Part shown: positions 39,881-48,677 of the stretch, one piece after another
Numbering within the stretch: the first letter of the stretch is position 1
Layout of the letters: each line of letters opens with the position of its first letter
Origin: Vampirovibrio sp.
Lineage (GTDB): Bacteria; Cyanobacteriota; Vampirovibrionia; Vampirovibrionales; JAJTHC01
Direction of reading: 5' to 3'
Assembly (NCBI GenBank): GCA_024998755.1
Contig: JACEUU010000003.1
Location: forward strand, 310,001 to 374,000
Length of the DNA stretch: 64,000 nt
Program-made: the position numbers and the translations under genes
The notes under the pieces: generated by a model
What the model was told of the DNA's origin: nothing
Seen by the model: the letters and a program-made list of their open reading frames with translations, nothing else
Database searches by the model: none

Positions 39881-42682
39881 ATGAGCCTATCCTCCACCGC
39901 AACAACCGACCCCACACTCCAACGCTACCAAACCCTATCATCTGCTGAAGCCTTCGCCCAACACGGCACGCAAACCCACCGCTTCACCCCCATGATGCAA
40001 CAATTTTTAGAAGCAAAACAAGCCTACCCCGATACCCTCCTCTTCTACCGCATGGGGGATTTCTACGAAACCTTCCTAGAAGACGCCCTAATAGCAGCCA
40101 AAGCTCTAGAAATAACGCTGACAGGCAGAGACGCCGGTATCCTCGGGAAAATTCCCATGGCTGGCGTACCCGTGCGTTCCGTTGACCACTACCTCACCCG
40201 ACTCCTGGCCCAACACAACAAAATCGCCATTTGCGAACAACTTGAAGACCCCGCCCTAACCAAAGGCTTAGTCAAACGAGGCGTAGTTCGCGTACTCAGT
40301 GCAGGCACCGTGGTAGATGCCCAACACCTGCAACCAGACCAAGCCAACTATCTGGCTAGCATAACGCAACCCACCCAAGCAGGACTTTTCGGGCTAGCTT
40401 ATTGTGATTTAGCCACGGGGGCGTTCCAAACCACCACGTTGGGCTTGACCGATTTAACGGCGGAATTGGCTAGGCTTGCCCCTTCGGAAGTGCTAGTCGT
40501 TGGGCAAAAAATAGCTTCGCCCATTGCTGGGTTGCCCGCCAAATTCACCCCCAATTTACCGACGGATTTAACCGCCACCCCCTTCAACTGGACACCTCTG
40601 CCCAAAGAAGCGTTTAACACCGGCGTAACCGACCCCCTCTTGAAGCAACTGTTGAACGTCAAAAGCCTAGAAGGCTACGGCTTGGGTGAAGAACCGCTCT
40701 GCCACAGTGCGTGCGGAGCAATCGCCCACTATTTGCGGTACAGCTTTTTAGACCAAATTCCGCAACTCGATGGCATCAAATTGGTGCGAATGACCCACAC
40801 CGTCGCCATGACGGCATCCGCCCGAAAAAATTTAGAACTGCTTGAACCCGCCAAAACAGGCGATAAACAGGGCAGTCTGCTAGGCATCCTCAATCACACC
40901 GTAACGCCCATGGGAAGCCGATTGTTACGGGATTGGGTGGGGCTTCCTCTTCGGCATTTACCCGAAATTGAAAGCCGATTGGAAACGGTCGAAACGTTGG
41001 TCAATCGCCCCGATGTTCGCACGGATATTCGCCACGCTTTGGCTAGCGTCTACGATGTGGAGCGATTGGTTACCAAATTGGCGAATTTAACCGCCACCCC
41101 TCGAGATTTGTCCGCCTTACGGCAATCGTTGGAGCAATTGCCTGCCCTTAGCCATGCCGTGCAAGCGTGCGATGCGTTTTATCTGTTGCGGTTACAGGGG
41201 TTTCCGCCTGAAATGGGGCAAGTGGTGCAGTTATTGGGGCAAGCGATTCTACCTGAACCCGCCATCGGGCTGAAAGAAGGCGGTATTTTCAATGCAGGCT
41301 ACGATGCGGAACTCGACCGATTGCGGGCGTTTCAAACTAATCAAGCCGATTGGCTTTCCGCTTACGAGCAACAAGAACGCGATGCGACAGGGCTGAAAAA
41401 TCTGAAAGTCAATTATAACGGGGCGTTTGGGTTTTTTATTGAACTGCCCAAGGTGCAAGCCCTGCAAGCCCCCACCCGCTACACTCGGAAACAAACGCTC
41501 ACCAACGCCGAACGCTTCACCACGCCTGAATTGAAGGCGTACGAAACCGAAACTCTGCAAGCGGAAGGTAAGCGGTTTGAGCTAGAATACACCCTATTTG
41601 TGGCGTTACGGCAAACCCTGTTACCGTTTGTACCAACGCTCAAGGAAATTGCCCACAGGCTAGCGTGTGTGGATGTGTTGCAAAGCTTGGCAACGGTGGC
41701 GAATCAGCAAGGGTATGTTCGCCCCAAATTCACGACTGATGGGACGATTAGGCTCACCAATGCACGGCATCCTGTTGTGGAAAAACGCTTACCTAGCGGT
41801 CGATTTGTGGCTAATAGCACCTACCTGCAAACGGGGCTGCCTGTTTCTTCCGTGATGCCCGAGGTTGCGGAAAGAGGTTTAGTGGGATGGGATAATGAGG
41901 CACGAGGAACGGAATTAGGGCGTTTACACCTAGTAAATAACCGACATGAGTACCACAGTAACGAAATTAGCACGCCCAATAGACCTTTTTCCGCAATCTC
42001 GCCCCAAATCCAGATTGTTACGGGGCCGAATATGGCGGGGAAATCTACTTATATGCGGCAAGTGGCTCTTGTGGTACTGATGGCTCAAATGGGCAGTTTT
42101 GTGCCTGCTGATGAGGCAATTATTTCCCCGATTGATGCGTTATACACTCGGATTGGGGCGACGGATGACTTGGCTTCGGGGCAATCGACTTTCATGGTGG
42201 AGATGGTCGAGGTGGCTCATATTTTGAACACGGCGACGGCGAATTCGCTCGTATTGTTGGATGAAGTCGGTCGGGGGACTTCTACTTATGATGGCGTGGC
42301 GATTGCGTGGAGCGTGTTGGAATACTTGGTGCAGGCGGTGGGGTGTAAAACCGTTTTTGCCACGCATTACCATGAATTGACGGTACTCGAGGGGGTTTAT
42401 CCGCAGGCGGTGCAGAATGTTCGGGTGGTGGTGAGTGAAACGCAGGTGGGGGGCGTGGCGTTTTTGCACAGGGTTGAGGCGGGGGCGGCTCAGAAGAGTT
42501 ATGGGGTGCAGGTGGCGAAGATGGCGGGGTTGCCCGCGGTGGTTTGCCAGCAGGCGGAACAGCAGTTGAATGAGATGAATAAGGTGGCGAACCAACAGCT
42601 CCGCACTCGGGGTGTTTCGTTGGTGGGTAGCCGTTCCGTCGATGTCGGTCATCAGCTCCAATTGTTCGGGGATGAAGGTTGA
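39881..42682 (+). CDS. mutS: DNA mismatch repair protein MutS
   Basis: TPMMQQFLEAKQAYPDTLLFYRMGDFYETF, VTGPNMAGKSTYMRQVALVVLMAQMGSFVPA, LLDEVGRGTSTYDGVAIAWSVLEYL. Confidence 0.97.
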   Translation: MSLSSTATTDPTLQRYQTLSSAEAFAQHGTQTHRFTPMMQQFLEAKQAYPDTLLFYRMGDFYETFLEDALIAAKALEITLTGRDAGILGKIPMAGVPVRSVDHYLTRLLAQHNKIAICEQLEDPALTKGLVKRGVVRVLSAGTVVDAQHLQPDQANYLASITQPTQAGLFGLAYCDLATGAFQTTTLGLTDLTAELARLAPSEVLVVGQKIASPIAGLPAKFTPNLPTDLTATPFNWTPLPKEAFNTGVTDPLLKQLLNVKSLEGYGLGEEPLCHSACGAIAHYLRYSFLDQIPQLDGIKLVRMTHTVAMTASARKNLELLEPAKTGDKQGSLLGILNHTVTPMGSRLLRDWVGLPLRHLPEIESRLETVETLVNRPDVRTDIRHALASVYDVERLVTKLANLTATPRDLSALRQSLEQLPALSHAVQACDAFYLLRLQGFPPEMGQVVQLLGQAILPEPAIGLKEGGIFNAGYDAELDRLRAFQTNQADWLSAYEQQERDATGLKNLKVNYNGAFGFFIELPKVQALQAPTRYTRKQTLTNAERFTTPELKAYETETLQAEGKRFELEYTLFVALRQTLLPFVPTLKEIAHRLACVDVLQSLATVANQQGYVRPKFTTDGTIRLTNARHPVVEKRLPSGRFVANSTYLQTGLPVSSVMPEVAERGLVGWDNEARGTELGRLHLVNNRHEYHSNEISTPNRPFSAISPQIQIVTGPNMAGKSTYMRQVALVVLMAQMGSFVPADEAIISPIDALYTRIGATDDLASGQSTFMVEMVEVAHILNTATANSLVLLDEVGRGTSTYDGVAIAWSVLEYLVQAVGCKTVFATHYHELTVLEGVYPQAVQNVRVVVSETQVGGVAFLHRVEAGAAQKSYGVQVAKMAGLPAVVCQQAEQQLNEMNKVANQQLRTRGVSLVGSRSVDVGHQLQLFGDEG

Positions 42683-42810
42683 TAAGATTTCTTGAGCTAA
42701 TGAATTAAACTTCCAGACAACACGCTATTACAACCGATGTTTTTAAGCTAAAATAGGGGATAATTTAATAATGTAGGGCAACGTTTAATGGTTGAAAGGT
42801 ATTTAAGGGC

Positions 42811-44337
42811 ATGAAAAAACGACTTGTAGGCACTATTTTAACCAGTGTATTAGTGCTATTAGTGGGCATAATCACCCTAGTATTACCTGTAACCAACGCC
42901 AAAACACCGAACCCACAAACGACCGAAAACATACAAAAATCATTAGATAAATTAACCGAAAAAGAACTATTACCGCTAGCACAAGCAGGCAACGTAGAAG
43001 CCCAATTTTATTTAGGGCTAGTTTATTACGAAGGGAAAGGGATACCACACGAGTTCGTAAAAGCTCTTTATTGGTTTGGAAAATCCGCAGAACAAGGCAA
43101 TGCAAATGCTCAATGTTATTTAGGAGCGATGTATGAAAATAGTGTAGGTGTATCTCAAGATTATCAAAAAGCAGTATACTGGTATCAAAAATCTGCTGAA
43201 CAGGGTTTTGCAAATGCTTCGTATCAATTAGGCCAGATTTATCGCAACGGTGAAGGCGTACAAAAGGATTATCAAAAAGCTGTTTATTGGTTTGAAAAAT
43301 GGGCAGAACAAGGCGATGCAGAAGCTCAATTTAGACTAGGATATATGTACGCTGAAGGACAAGGTGTACCGCAAGATTATCAAAAAGCAGTATACTGGTA
43401 TCAAAAATCTGCTGAGCAAGGTTACCCATCGGCTCAATCTTTCTTAAGAAATATATACGAGGAAGGCAAGGGTGTACCGAAGGATTTAGAAAAAGCACTC
43501 TATTGGACTCAAAAATTAGCTGAACAAGGCGATAAATTCTCTCAATACTTGTTAGGGGATATGTATGAAGAAGGAAAAAGCGTACCACAAGATTACCAAA
43601 AAGCGGTTTATTGGTATCAGAAATCGGCGGAACAAGGTAGTGCAAATGCTCAATGTCTTTTAGGGATAATGTACGCTCAAGGGCAAGGTGTACCGCAAGA
43701 TTATCAAAAAGCCGTTTACTGGTGGCAAAAATCAGCAGAACAAGGGGATGTACTACCTGCAATAGCTCAACGTTTTTTAGGGATAATGTACACTAAAGGG
43801 CAAGGTGTTTCGCAGGATTATCAAAAAGCCGTTTACTGGTGGCAAAAAGCAGCAGAAAAAGGGGATGCAAAAGCTCAATGTCTTTTAGGAATGAGATACG
43901 CTGAAGGGCAAGGTGTTCCGCAGGATTATCAAAAAGCCCGTTACTGGTTTCAAAAAGCAGCAGAAAAAGGAGATAGAACAGCTCAATATAATCTAGGGGT
44001 GACATACTATGAAGCTCAAGTGGTACCGCAAGATTATCAAAAAGCGGTTTATTGGTATCAAAAAGCTGCTGAACAAGGGGATGCGTTAGCTCAATTGAAT
44101 TTAGGGTTAATGTACGCTAAAGGAAAAGGTGTACCGCAAGATTATCAACAGGCTTATGTATGGTTTAGCCTAGCATCTGCACAGGGATATGAAAATTCTT
44201 CTGAACTGAGGGATCTTCTTGCTAAAGAACTGCCCCCTGAACAATTAGCCGAAGCTCAAGAATGGGCTAGGGGTTGGAACGAAAAAATCCAAGCCAAAAC
44301 AACCCAAACTTCTGAACAACGCCAAAAAGGCTTATAA
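42811..44337 (+). CDS. Sel1-repeat protein with signal peptide (about 11 repeats)
   Basis: 36-aa repeats AQxxLGxMYxxGxGVPQDYQKAVYWYQKSAEQGDA after a signal/TM segment. Confidence 0.92.
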   Translation: MKKRLVGTILTSVLVLLVGIITLVLPVTNAKTPNPQTTENIQKSLDKLTEKELLPLAQAGNVEAQFYLGLVYYEGKGIPHEFVKALYWFGKSAEQGNANAQCYLGAMYENSVGVSQDYQKAVYWYQKSAEQGFANASYQLGQIYRNGEGVQKDYQKAVYWFEKWAEQGDAEAQFRLGYMYAEGQGVPQDYQKAVYWYQKSAEQGYPSAQSFLRNIYEEGKGVPKDLEKALYWTQKLAEQGDKFSQYLLGDMYEEGKSVPQDYQKAVYWYQKSAEQGSANAQCLLGIMYAQGQGVPQDYQKAVYWWQKSAEQGDVLPAIAQRFLGIMYTKGQGVSQDYQKAVYWWQKAAEKGDAKAQCLLGMRYAEGQGVPQDYQKARYWFQKAAEKGDRTAQYNLGVTYYEAQVVPQDYQKAVYWYQKAAEQGDALAQLNLGLMYAKGKGVPQDYQQAYVWFSLASAQGYENSSELRDLLAKELPPEQLAEAQEWARGWNEKIQAKTTQTSEQRQKGL

Positions 44338-44340
44338 CCC

Positions 44341-45096
44341 ATGAACCCAACCACACCGCTCACCCTCAGCATCAACGACCGATTAATTGTTGCATTAGAC
44401 CTACCCACCGTAGCGGAAAACCTAGCACTGGTGCAAGGTTTGCTACCACACGGGCTAACCCATGTAAAAGTAGGCATGTCGCTGTTTTACGAGGCAGGAC
44501 CTAGCATTATTAAACACCTCAAAACTCTTGGTTTGGCGGTATTTGTAGACCTAAAACTGCACGATATTCCCAATACGGTGGCTAGAACCGTAGAGGTTCT
44601 AATCCGCAATGGGGCTACTTTGTTGAATGTACACGCCCAAGGGGGCTTTGAAATGATGCAACAAGCCCAAGCCAAAAGCCTTGCTATGGCTGAAGAATTG
44701 GGGAATCCGCCTGCTAGTATTATTGCCGTTACCTTGCTGACGAGTTTTACCGCCGAAGCCCTGAAAACCGATTTACAACAGACCCAGTTAAGCCCTCAAC
44801 AGTATGTAGAGCATTTGGCGAAACGCACGCAGGAAGCGGGTTTGGCGGGTGTCGTCTGTTCCGCACAAGAAGCAGGGTTGATTGAAAAAGCCTGCGGGGC
44901 GGATTTTCTAAAAATAACCCCCGGTATTCGGTTAGCGGATGATACCGAACGCCAAGATGACCAAGCCCGTGTATTGACGCCTGTTTCGGCGTTACGGCAA
45001 GGGGCAACCCACTTGGTGGTGGGGCGTCCGATTTATGGGAGTGCATCACCAGCCGAAGCATTTGAACGCGTATTAGCCGAAATGAAAACCGCCTAA
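44341..45096 (+). CDS. pyrF: Orotidine 5'-phosphate decarboxylase
   Basis: LIVALDLPTV, VFVDLKLHDIPNTVARTV, LKITPGIRL, LVVGRPIYGS. Confidence 0.95.
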   Translation: MNPTTPLTLSINDRLIVALDLPTVAENLALVQGLLPHGLTHVKVGMSLFYEAGPSIIKHLKTLGLAVFVDLKLHDIPNTVARTVEVLIRNGATLLNVHAQGGFEMMQQAQAKSLAMAEELGNPPASIIAVTLLTSFTAEALKTDLQQTQLSPQQYVEHLAKRTQEAGLAGVVCSAQEAGLIEKACGADFLKITPGIRLADDTERQDDQARVLTPVSALRQGATHLVVGRPIYGSASPAEAFERVLAEMKTA

Positions 45097-45154
45097 AGTT
45101 GATTGTTTGCCAGTTATTCAAGTGCCACTTGAAATAAAGGTAAGCATTCAAGTT
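45096..45154. repeat. CTTGATTGTTTG-family repeat, short unit (locus 2)
   Basis: GTTGATTGTTTGCCAGTTATTCAAGTGCCACTTGAAATAAAGGTAAGCATTCAAGTT. Confidence 0.8.
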
Positions 45155-45242
45155 TGACAGATTGTAGCTAGATAGCGAAGTGGTGTAAAGGCTTTATTTT
45201 AGGTGGTTTACAGGGGTTTTATTGCCGTTTTTTAACGATGTA

Positions 45243-45331
45243 AACTTGATTGTTTACCAGTTATTCAAGTACCACTTGATTTTAAGGAATTCTTTCAAGT
45301 AACACTTGAAAAACGGGCAGAAATTCAAGTT
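45243..45331. repeat. CTTGATTGTTTG-family repeat, long unit (locus 2)
   Basis: AACTTGATTGTTTACCAGTTATTCAAGTACCACTTGATTTTAAGGAATTCTTTCAAGTAACACTTGAAAAACGGGCAGAAATTCAAGTT. Confidence 0.85.
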
Positions 45332-45456
45332 CAAACCCCATTTTTTGAGAGAACTACTAATTGTTAATAAATAGTTAGAATACTATTATTTTTAGATAGT
45401 TATGTTAAAATAAGCACATAGCTTTTTTCAAAGCTTGTTCTTTGAAAACCTCATTT

Positions 45457-45697
45457 ACCCCGTGATTTTAAGCGTTAGCAATAACGTTTCGCTGTTCTTC
45501 TAGCCCTACCCTAAGACTTCTAAGTCATATAGGAAGGTCAGAGGTTCTGGGAAGCCCCAAAGCATACTAAGGATGCTTATGGTATCTTTTGAATCCTAGA
45601 TGATAAGTTGTACCAAAATTATAAAAAACACAAAATTTTATATTTTCTAAGAGTCGGAAATCTATTAAAAACTTACGAGACGAAAAGACTTACGGGG
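45457..45697 (+). ncRNA. Candidate retron msr-msd ncRNA
   Basis: Possible a1/a2 pairing CCCCGTGATTTT (45458-45469) with AAAAGACTTACGGGG (45683-45697); AGC branch context after a1; stem-loops CGTTA-GCAA-TAACG, CCTA..GACTT-CT-AAGTC..TAGG, AAGCAT-N7-ATGCTT; AT-rich hairpin 45615-45646; RT gene downstream. Confidence 0.5.
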
Positions 45698-45745
45698 AAT
45701 TGGCTTCTTTTTTTACTCTAACAAGGGAAGAAAAGAAGCCGATTG
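45698..45745 (+). other. Strong hairpin between candidate msr-msd and the small ORF (could alternatively be the msd stem)
   Basis: AATTGGCTTCTTTT ... AAAAGAAGCCGATT, 14-bp stem with one G-T pair. Confidence 0.6.
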
Positions 45746-45787
45746 GTCGATTCGGTTGATACAAACTTTTAGAAAGCATTTCCAATT

Positions 45788-45991
45788 ATGGTTTTATTTT
45801 TAAAAAGTCTATCTAGAAAGCTGTGTAAGTCCTTTTCTCTAGCAAAACTGTATTTCTTAAAAGGATGGTCAAACGTCCCCAAAGAAGTAAAGATCCGCAT
45901 CTTCATTAAGATTGTTGATTTAGTAGGCGAGTTAGCAGCAAAACATATAGATTTCCCCTTCTCTTATTTTAATAGAACAAGAATAGCCTGA
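45788..45991 (+). CDS. Small ORF (67 aa) overlapping the RT start; candidate retron accessory/effector
   Basis: MVLFLKSLSRKLCKSFSLAKLYFLKGWSNVPKEVKIRIFIKIVDLVGELAAKHIDFPFSYFNRTRIA; stop and RT start overlap as TGATG. Confidence 0.55.
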   Translation: MVLFLKSLSRKLCKSFSLAKLYFLKGWSNVPKEVKIRIFIKIVDLVGELAAKHIDFPFSYFNRTRIA

Positions 45992-46851
45992 TGAAACTAC
46001 TAAACAGAAAATCTAAACATTTTTTATCTGATTGGATGGGTAGTAAGGTGTGGGACATACACCCAAATGCACCCTGTTTTTATAAGCCAATTCAACTAGG
46101 GAAAAGACCTATTGTAATAGTCAATTACCCTTATCTGAAGAATTGTCAAAAAAACATTTTAAAAGTTTTGCAAAATGAATTTCCGCCAGATTATTTGCAT
46201 TCCCCAGCAAAAGGCAAAAGCAACATAACCAACGCTACTGTACATAGGTTTAGCAAAGATCTTTGGACGCTTGATATCAGTTCATTCTTTTCAAATGTTA
46301 CAGAAACTAAAGTCTTTGGATTTTTCTATAATTATTTTAAGCTATCACCCGAAATAGCTACTGCACTTACTAATCTTACAACTTACCCTTGCTTTAAAGC
46401 AAAACAGACCGAAAAAGTTCTTCCGCAAGGTACTTGTACTTCTCCATATTTAGCATTTTGGTGTAATAAGCAAATGTTCGATTTTATTGATACGCTTTGT
46501 AAAGAACAAAACTGTATTTTTACTTTATATGTGGATGATATAACCATTTCAGGCGAAAAAGTACCTAAAACGTTAATTCATAAAATCAGATCAATACTTA
46601 ATAAAAATGGGTATAGGTTAGGTGAACGCAAAGATAAAAATGGTGAAGAAATAGGATTAAGAAAAATCAGACGCTACGGACAAGATAAAGATAAATCCGT
46701 TACAGGTGTCATTATCAAAAAAAATGGTGAAATGATTGCAATTCCTAAAGTTTATCAAAAACTTAAAAAATCAAAAAAAGAGGGTGAAATAAATAGAGTA
46801 AAAGGGACTCGAAATTATTTGAGCCAAATTAATAAAGCGGTGAGCCGTTAA
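45991..46851 (+). CDS. Retron-type reverse transcriptase
   Basis: NATVH (region X NAxxH), WTLDISSFFSNV, LPQGTCTSPYLA, LYVDDITISG catalytic box, VTGVIIKKNG (region Y VTG). Confidence 0.88.
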   Translation: MKLLNRKSKHFLSDWMGSKVWDIHPNAPCFYKPIQLGKRPIVIVNYPYLKNCQKNILKVLQNEFPPDYLHSPAKGKSNITNATVHRFSKDLWTLDISSFFSNVTETKVFGFFYNYFKLSPEIATALTNLTTYPCFKAKQTEKVLPQGTCTSPYLAFWCNKQMFDFIDTLCKEQNCIFTLYVDDITISGEKVPKTLIHKIRSILNKNGYRLGERKDKNGEEIGLRKIRRYGQDKDKSVTGVIIKKNGEMIAIPKVYQKLKKSKKEGEINRVKGTRNYLSQINKAVSR

Positions 46852-46895
46852 AGCGAGTCCGCCCAGCCCCGAGGGGGAGGGGAGGGGATGTGTGA

Positions 46896-47250
46896 GAATG
46901 GGGGGCTCACGAGCCCGCCTGAAAGGCGAGCGAGCCCCCCCGCCGTTGCCAGATGCGAAGCATCGGCAACGGCAAGCCATAGCAGGGAATCGGGGATTGG
47001 TAGGGTACGTCCCAACCAAGATTTTAAACCCAACCTAAAATGGCTAGCTTCAAACCATACCCAGTTGGCAATAGGCTGGTGCGAGCGTAGCGAAGCAGAG
47101 CAATTAGGGAGCCTCTAGCTTCCGCTCAAGCCTATTGCCAACGTGAGTAGGAACAAATCAACCCTTGAGAGGGGTTTTTTAAGGGGGCGTGGAGCCCCCT
47201 TGAATTTGCGGGGGGTGTCGGGGGGCTGCCAAACAGCAGTCCCCTGACAA
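46896..47250. repeat. Hairpin-rich, GC-rich intergenic region downstream of the RT
   Basis: GGGGGGCTC...GAGCCCCCC enclosing CGCCT-GAA-AGGCG; GCCGTTGCC-a-GATGC-GAA-GCATC-GGCAACGGC; GTTGGCAATAGGCT (47064-47077)/AGCCTATTGCCAAC (47129-47142); AAGGGGGC-GTGGA-GCCCCCTT. Confidence 0.75.
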
Positions 47251-47363
47251 ACCAGCCATCTAAAGCGAGGAACGACAATCGATTTGAGCCCCAAGCAACC
47301 ATCTTTCAGAGTACCCCCTGCGTTAGTTGCCCCACCCGAAGGGCGAAAACCCGCCGAAAGAAA

Positions 47364-47402
47364 CCCTCACCCCAACCCTCTCCCTAAAAGGGAGAGGGGG
47401 CA
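47364..47402. repeat. CCCTCTCCCTAAAAGGGAGAGGG palindromic repeat
   Basis: ACCCTCACCCCAACCCTCTCCCTAAAAGGGAGAGGGGGC; a motif seen widely in bacterial genomes. Confidence 0.65.
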
Positions 47403-47494
47403 ACCATGCTAAAAAGGCGGGGTTGAGTGCAAAGCATGGGGGCAACGACGGGGTGCATTGCCCTGCAATACCACCCCGTAACGCCCAAAAAAAG

Positions 47495-48664
47495 TTATTG
47501 CGAAAAATAGCCCGAAAGCCCATCCACCAGCTGTTGAAGCTCCGCTTTTGTATGGTTAGCACAAACCGAAACCCGTAACCGAGCCGTACCCACCGGCACC
47601 GTAGGCGGGCGTATAGCCGAAAGCCAAAGCCCAAAACGCTCCATTAAAAACCCCGAAGCCTCCACCACCAAGGCGTTTTCACCCAACGTAATCGGAATAA
47701 TTTGACTTTCACTTTTCGGCACAAGATAAGGAACTAATCGCCCATCTAACAGCGTCTGCAATTGATTTTTCAACCAAGCCACATTTTGCCATAAAGCTTC
47801 TCTATGATTGGGTTCTGAGCGAACCACCTCAATCGCCGCCAAATTCGCCGCCACCACACTGGGAGGCATAGCCGTGGTGTAAATAAACCCCCGAGCCTTA
47901 TTGGTCAACCAATCCACCAACGCTTGAGACCCCGCCACATAGCCCCCAAACGACCCCAACCCCTTGCTAAACGTGCCCATTTGCACCGCAATGTGTTGCG
48001 AAACCCCAAAGTGTTCCGCCAAGCCACTGGCACGTTCCGCCCCAAACAACCCTGAGGCATGAGCCTCATCTAAAATAATTTCCGCCCCGTAGCGGTGTGC
48101 CAAGCCAACAAGAGCAGGTAAATCCACCCAATCGCCATCCATGGAAAAAAGGCTATCAGTTACAATCCATTTTGTGCCAGAAACCTTGCCATCCAAGGCT
48201 TTGAGGCGGGCTTCCAAGTGATTCATATCCGCATGACGGTAGCGAATAGTGGTTGCTTCCGCCAATCGGCACCCATCGACGAGGCTGGCGTGATTCCATT
48301 TATCCGCCAAAATGACATCGTCTTTTTGGCAGAGGGCTTGAAGGAGGGACACATTCGCCTGATAGCCCGAACTAAAAACGAGTGCAGATTCCGTGTTTTT
48401 ATAGCTAGCCACGGCGGATTCTAAGGCGAGATGGAGTTTTTTCGTGCCTGAAACCAATCGGGAAGATTGCCCGCCTGTGCCGAATTGGTCAATGGCTTCG
48501 ATGGATGCTTGTTTGAGTTTGGGGTGTTGGGAAAGCCCGAGGTAATCGTTACTAGAAAAATTGATGAAGGGTTTTTCATCAAATGCTCGAAGCATTCGGC
48601 GGGCGTGGGTGGTTTCCAGCGTCGCAAGGGCTTGGAGGAGTCGAGATTCCAACGATTGACCCAT
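47495..48664 (-). CDS. bioF: 8-amino-7-oxononanoate synthase / alpha-oxoamine synthase family
   Basis: NFSSNDYLGLSQHPKLKQASIEAIDQFGTGGQSSRLVSGT, ILDEAHASGLFG, GTFSKGLGSFGGYVAGS. Confidence 0.9.
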   Translation of the reverse strand: MGQSLESRLLQALATLETTHARRMLRAFDEKPFINFSSNDYLGLSQHPKLKQASIEAIDQFGTGGQSSRLVSGTKKLHLALESAVASYKNTESALVFSSGYQANVSLLQALCQKDDVILADKWNHASLVDGCRLAEATTIRYRHADMNHLEARLKALDGKVSGTKWIVTDSLFSMDGDWVDLPALVGLAHRYGAEIILDEAHASGLFGAERASGLAEHFGVSQHIAVQMGTFSKGLGSFGGYVAGSQALVDWLTNKARGFIYTTAMPPSVVAANLAAIEVVRSEPNHREALWQNVAWLKNQLQTLLDGRLVPYLVPKSESQIIPITLGENALVVEASGFLMERFGLWLSAIRPPTVPVGTARLRVSVCANHTKAELQQLVDGLSGYFSQ

Positions 48665-48677
48665 CTTTCACCTACTT

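Noticed and set aside
42140-42661. 173-aa minus-strand ORF in mutS
   Set aside because: His/Arg-rich antisense frame of mutS with no domain.
42872-44005. Long minus-strand ORFs (113, 143, 70 aa) inside the Sel1 gene
   Set aside because: Antisense shadows of the repetitive Sel1 coding sequence; their similarity to each other simply mirrors the repeats.
45991-46851. Diversity-generating retroelement or group II intron RT
   Set aside because: No TR/VR pair or variable target seen, no maturase/intron domain V-like sequence; NAxxH, YVDDxTxSG and VTG point to a retron.
46888-47118. ORFs in the GC-rich gap after the RT (46771-47118, 47323-47634)
   Set aside because: They translate the palindromic repeats; low-complexity products, no coding signature.
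47364-47402. CCCTCTCCC..GGGAGAGGG palindrome as a novel element
   Set aside because: This motif is a familiar dispersed repeat in many bacterial genomes, so not counted as a finding.
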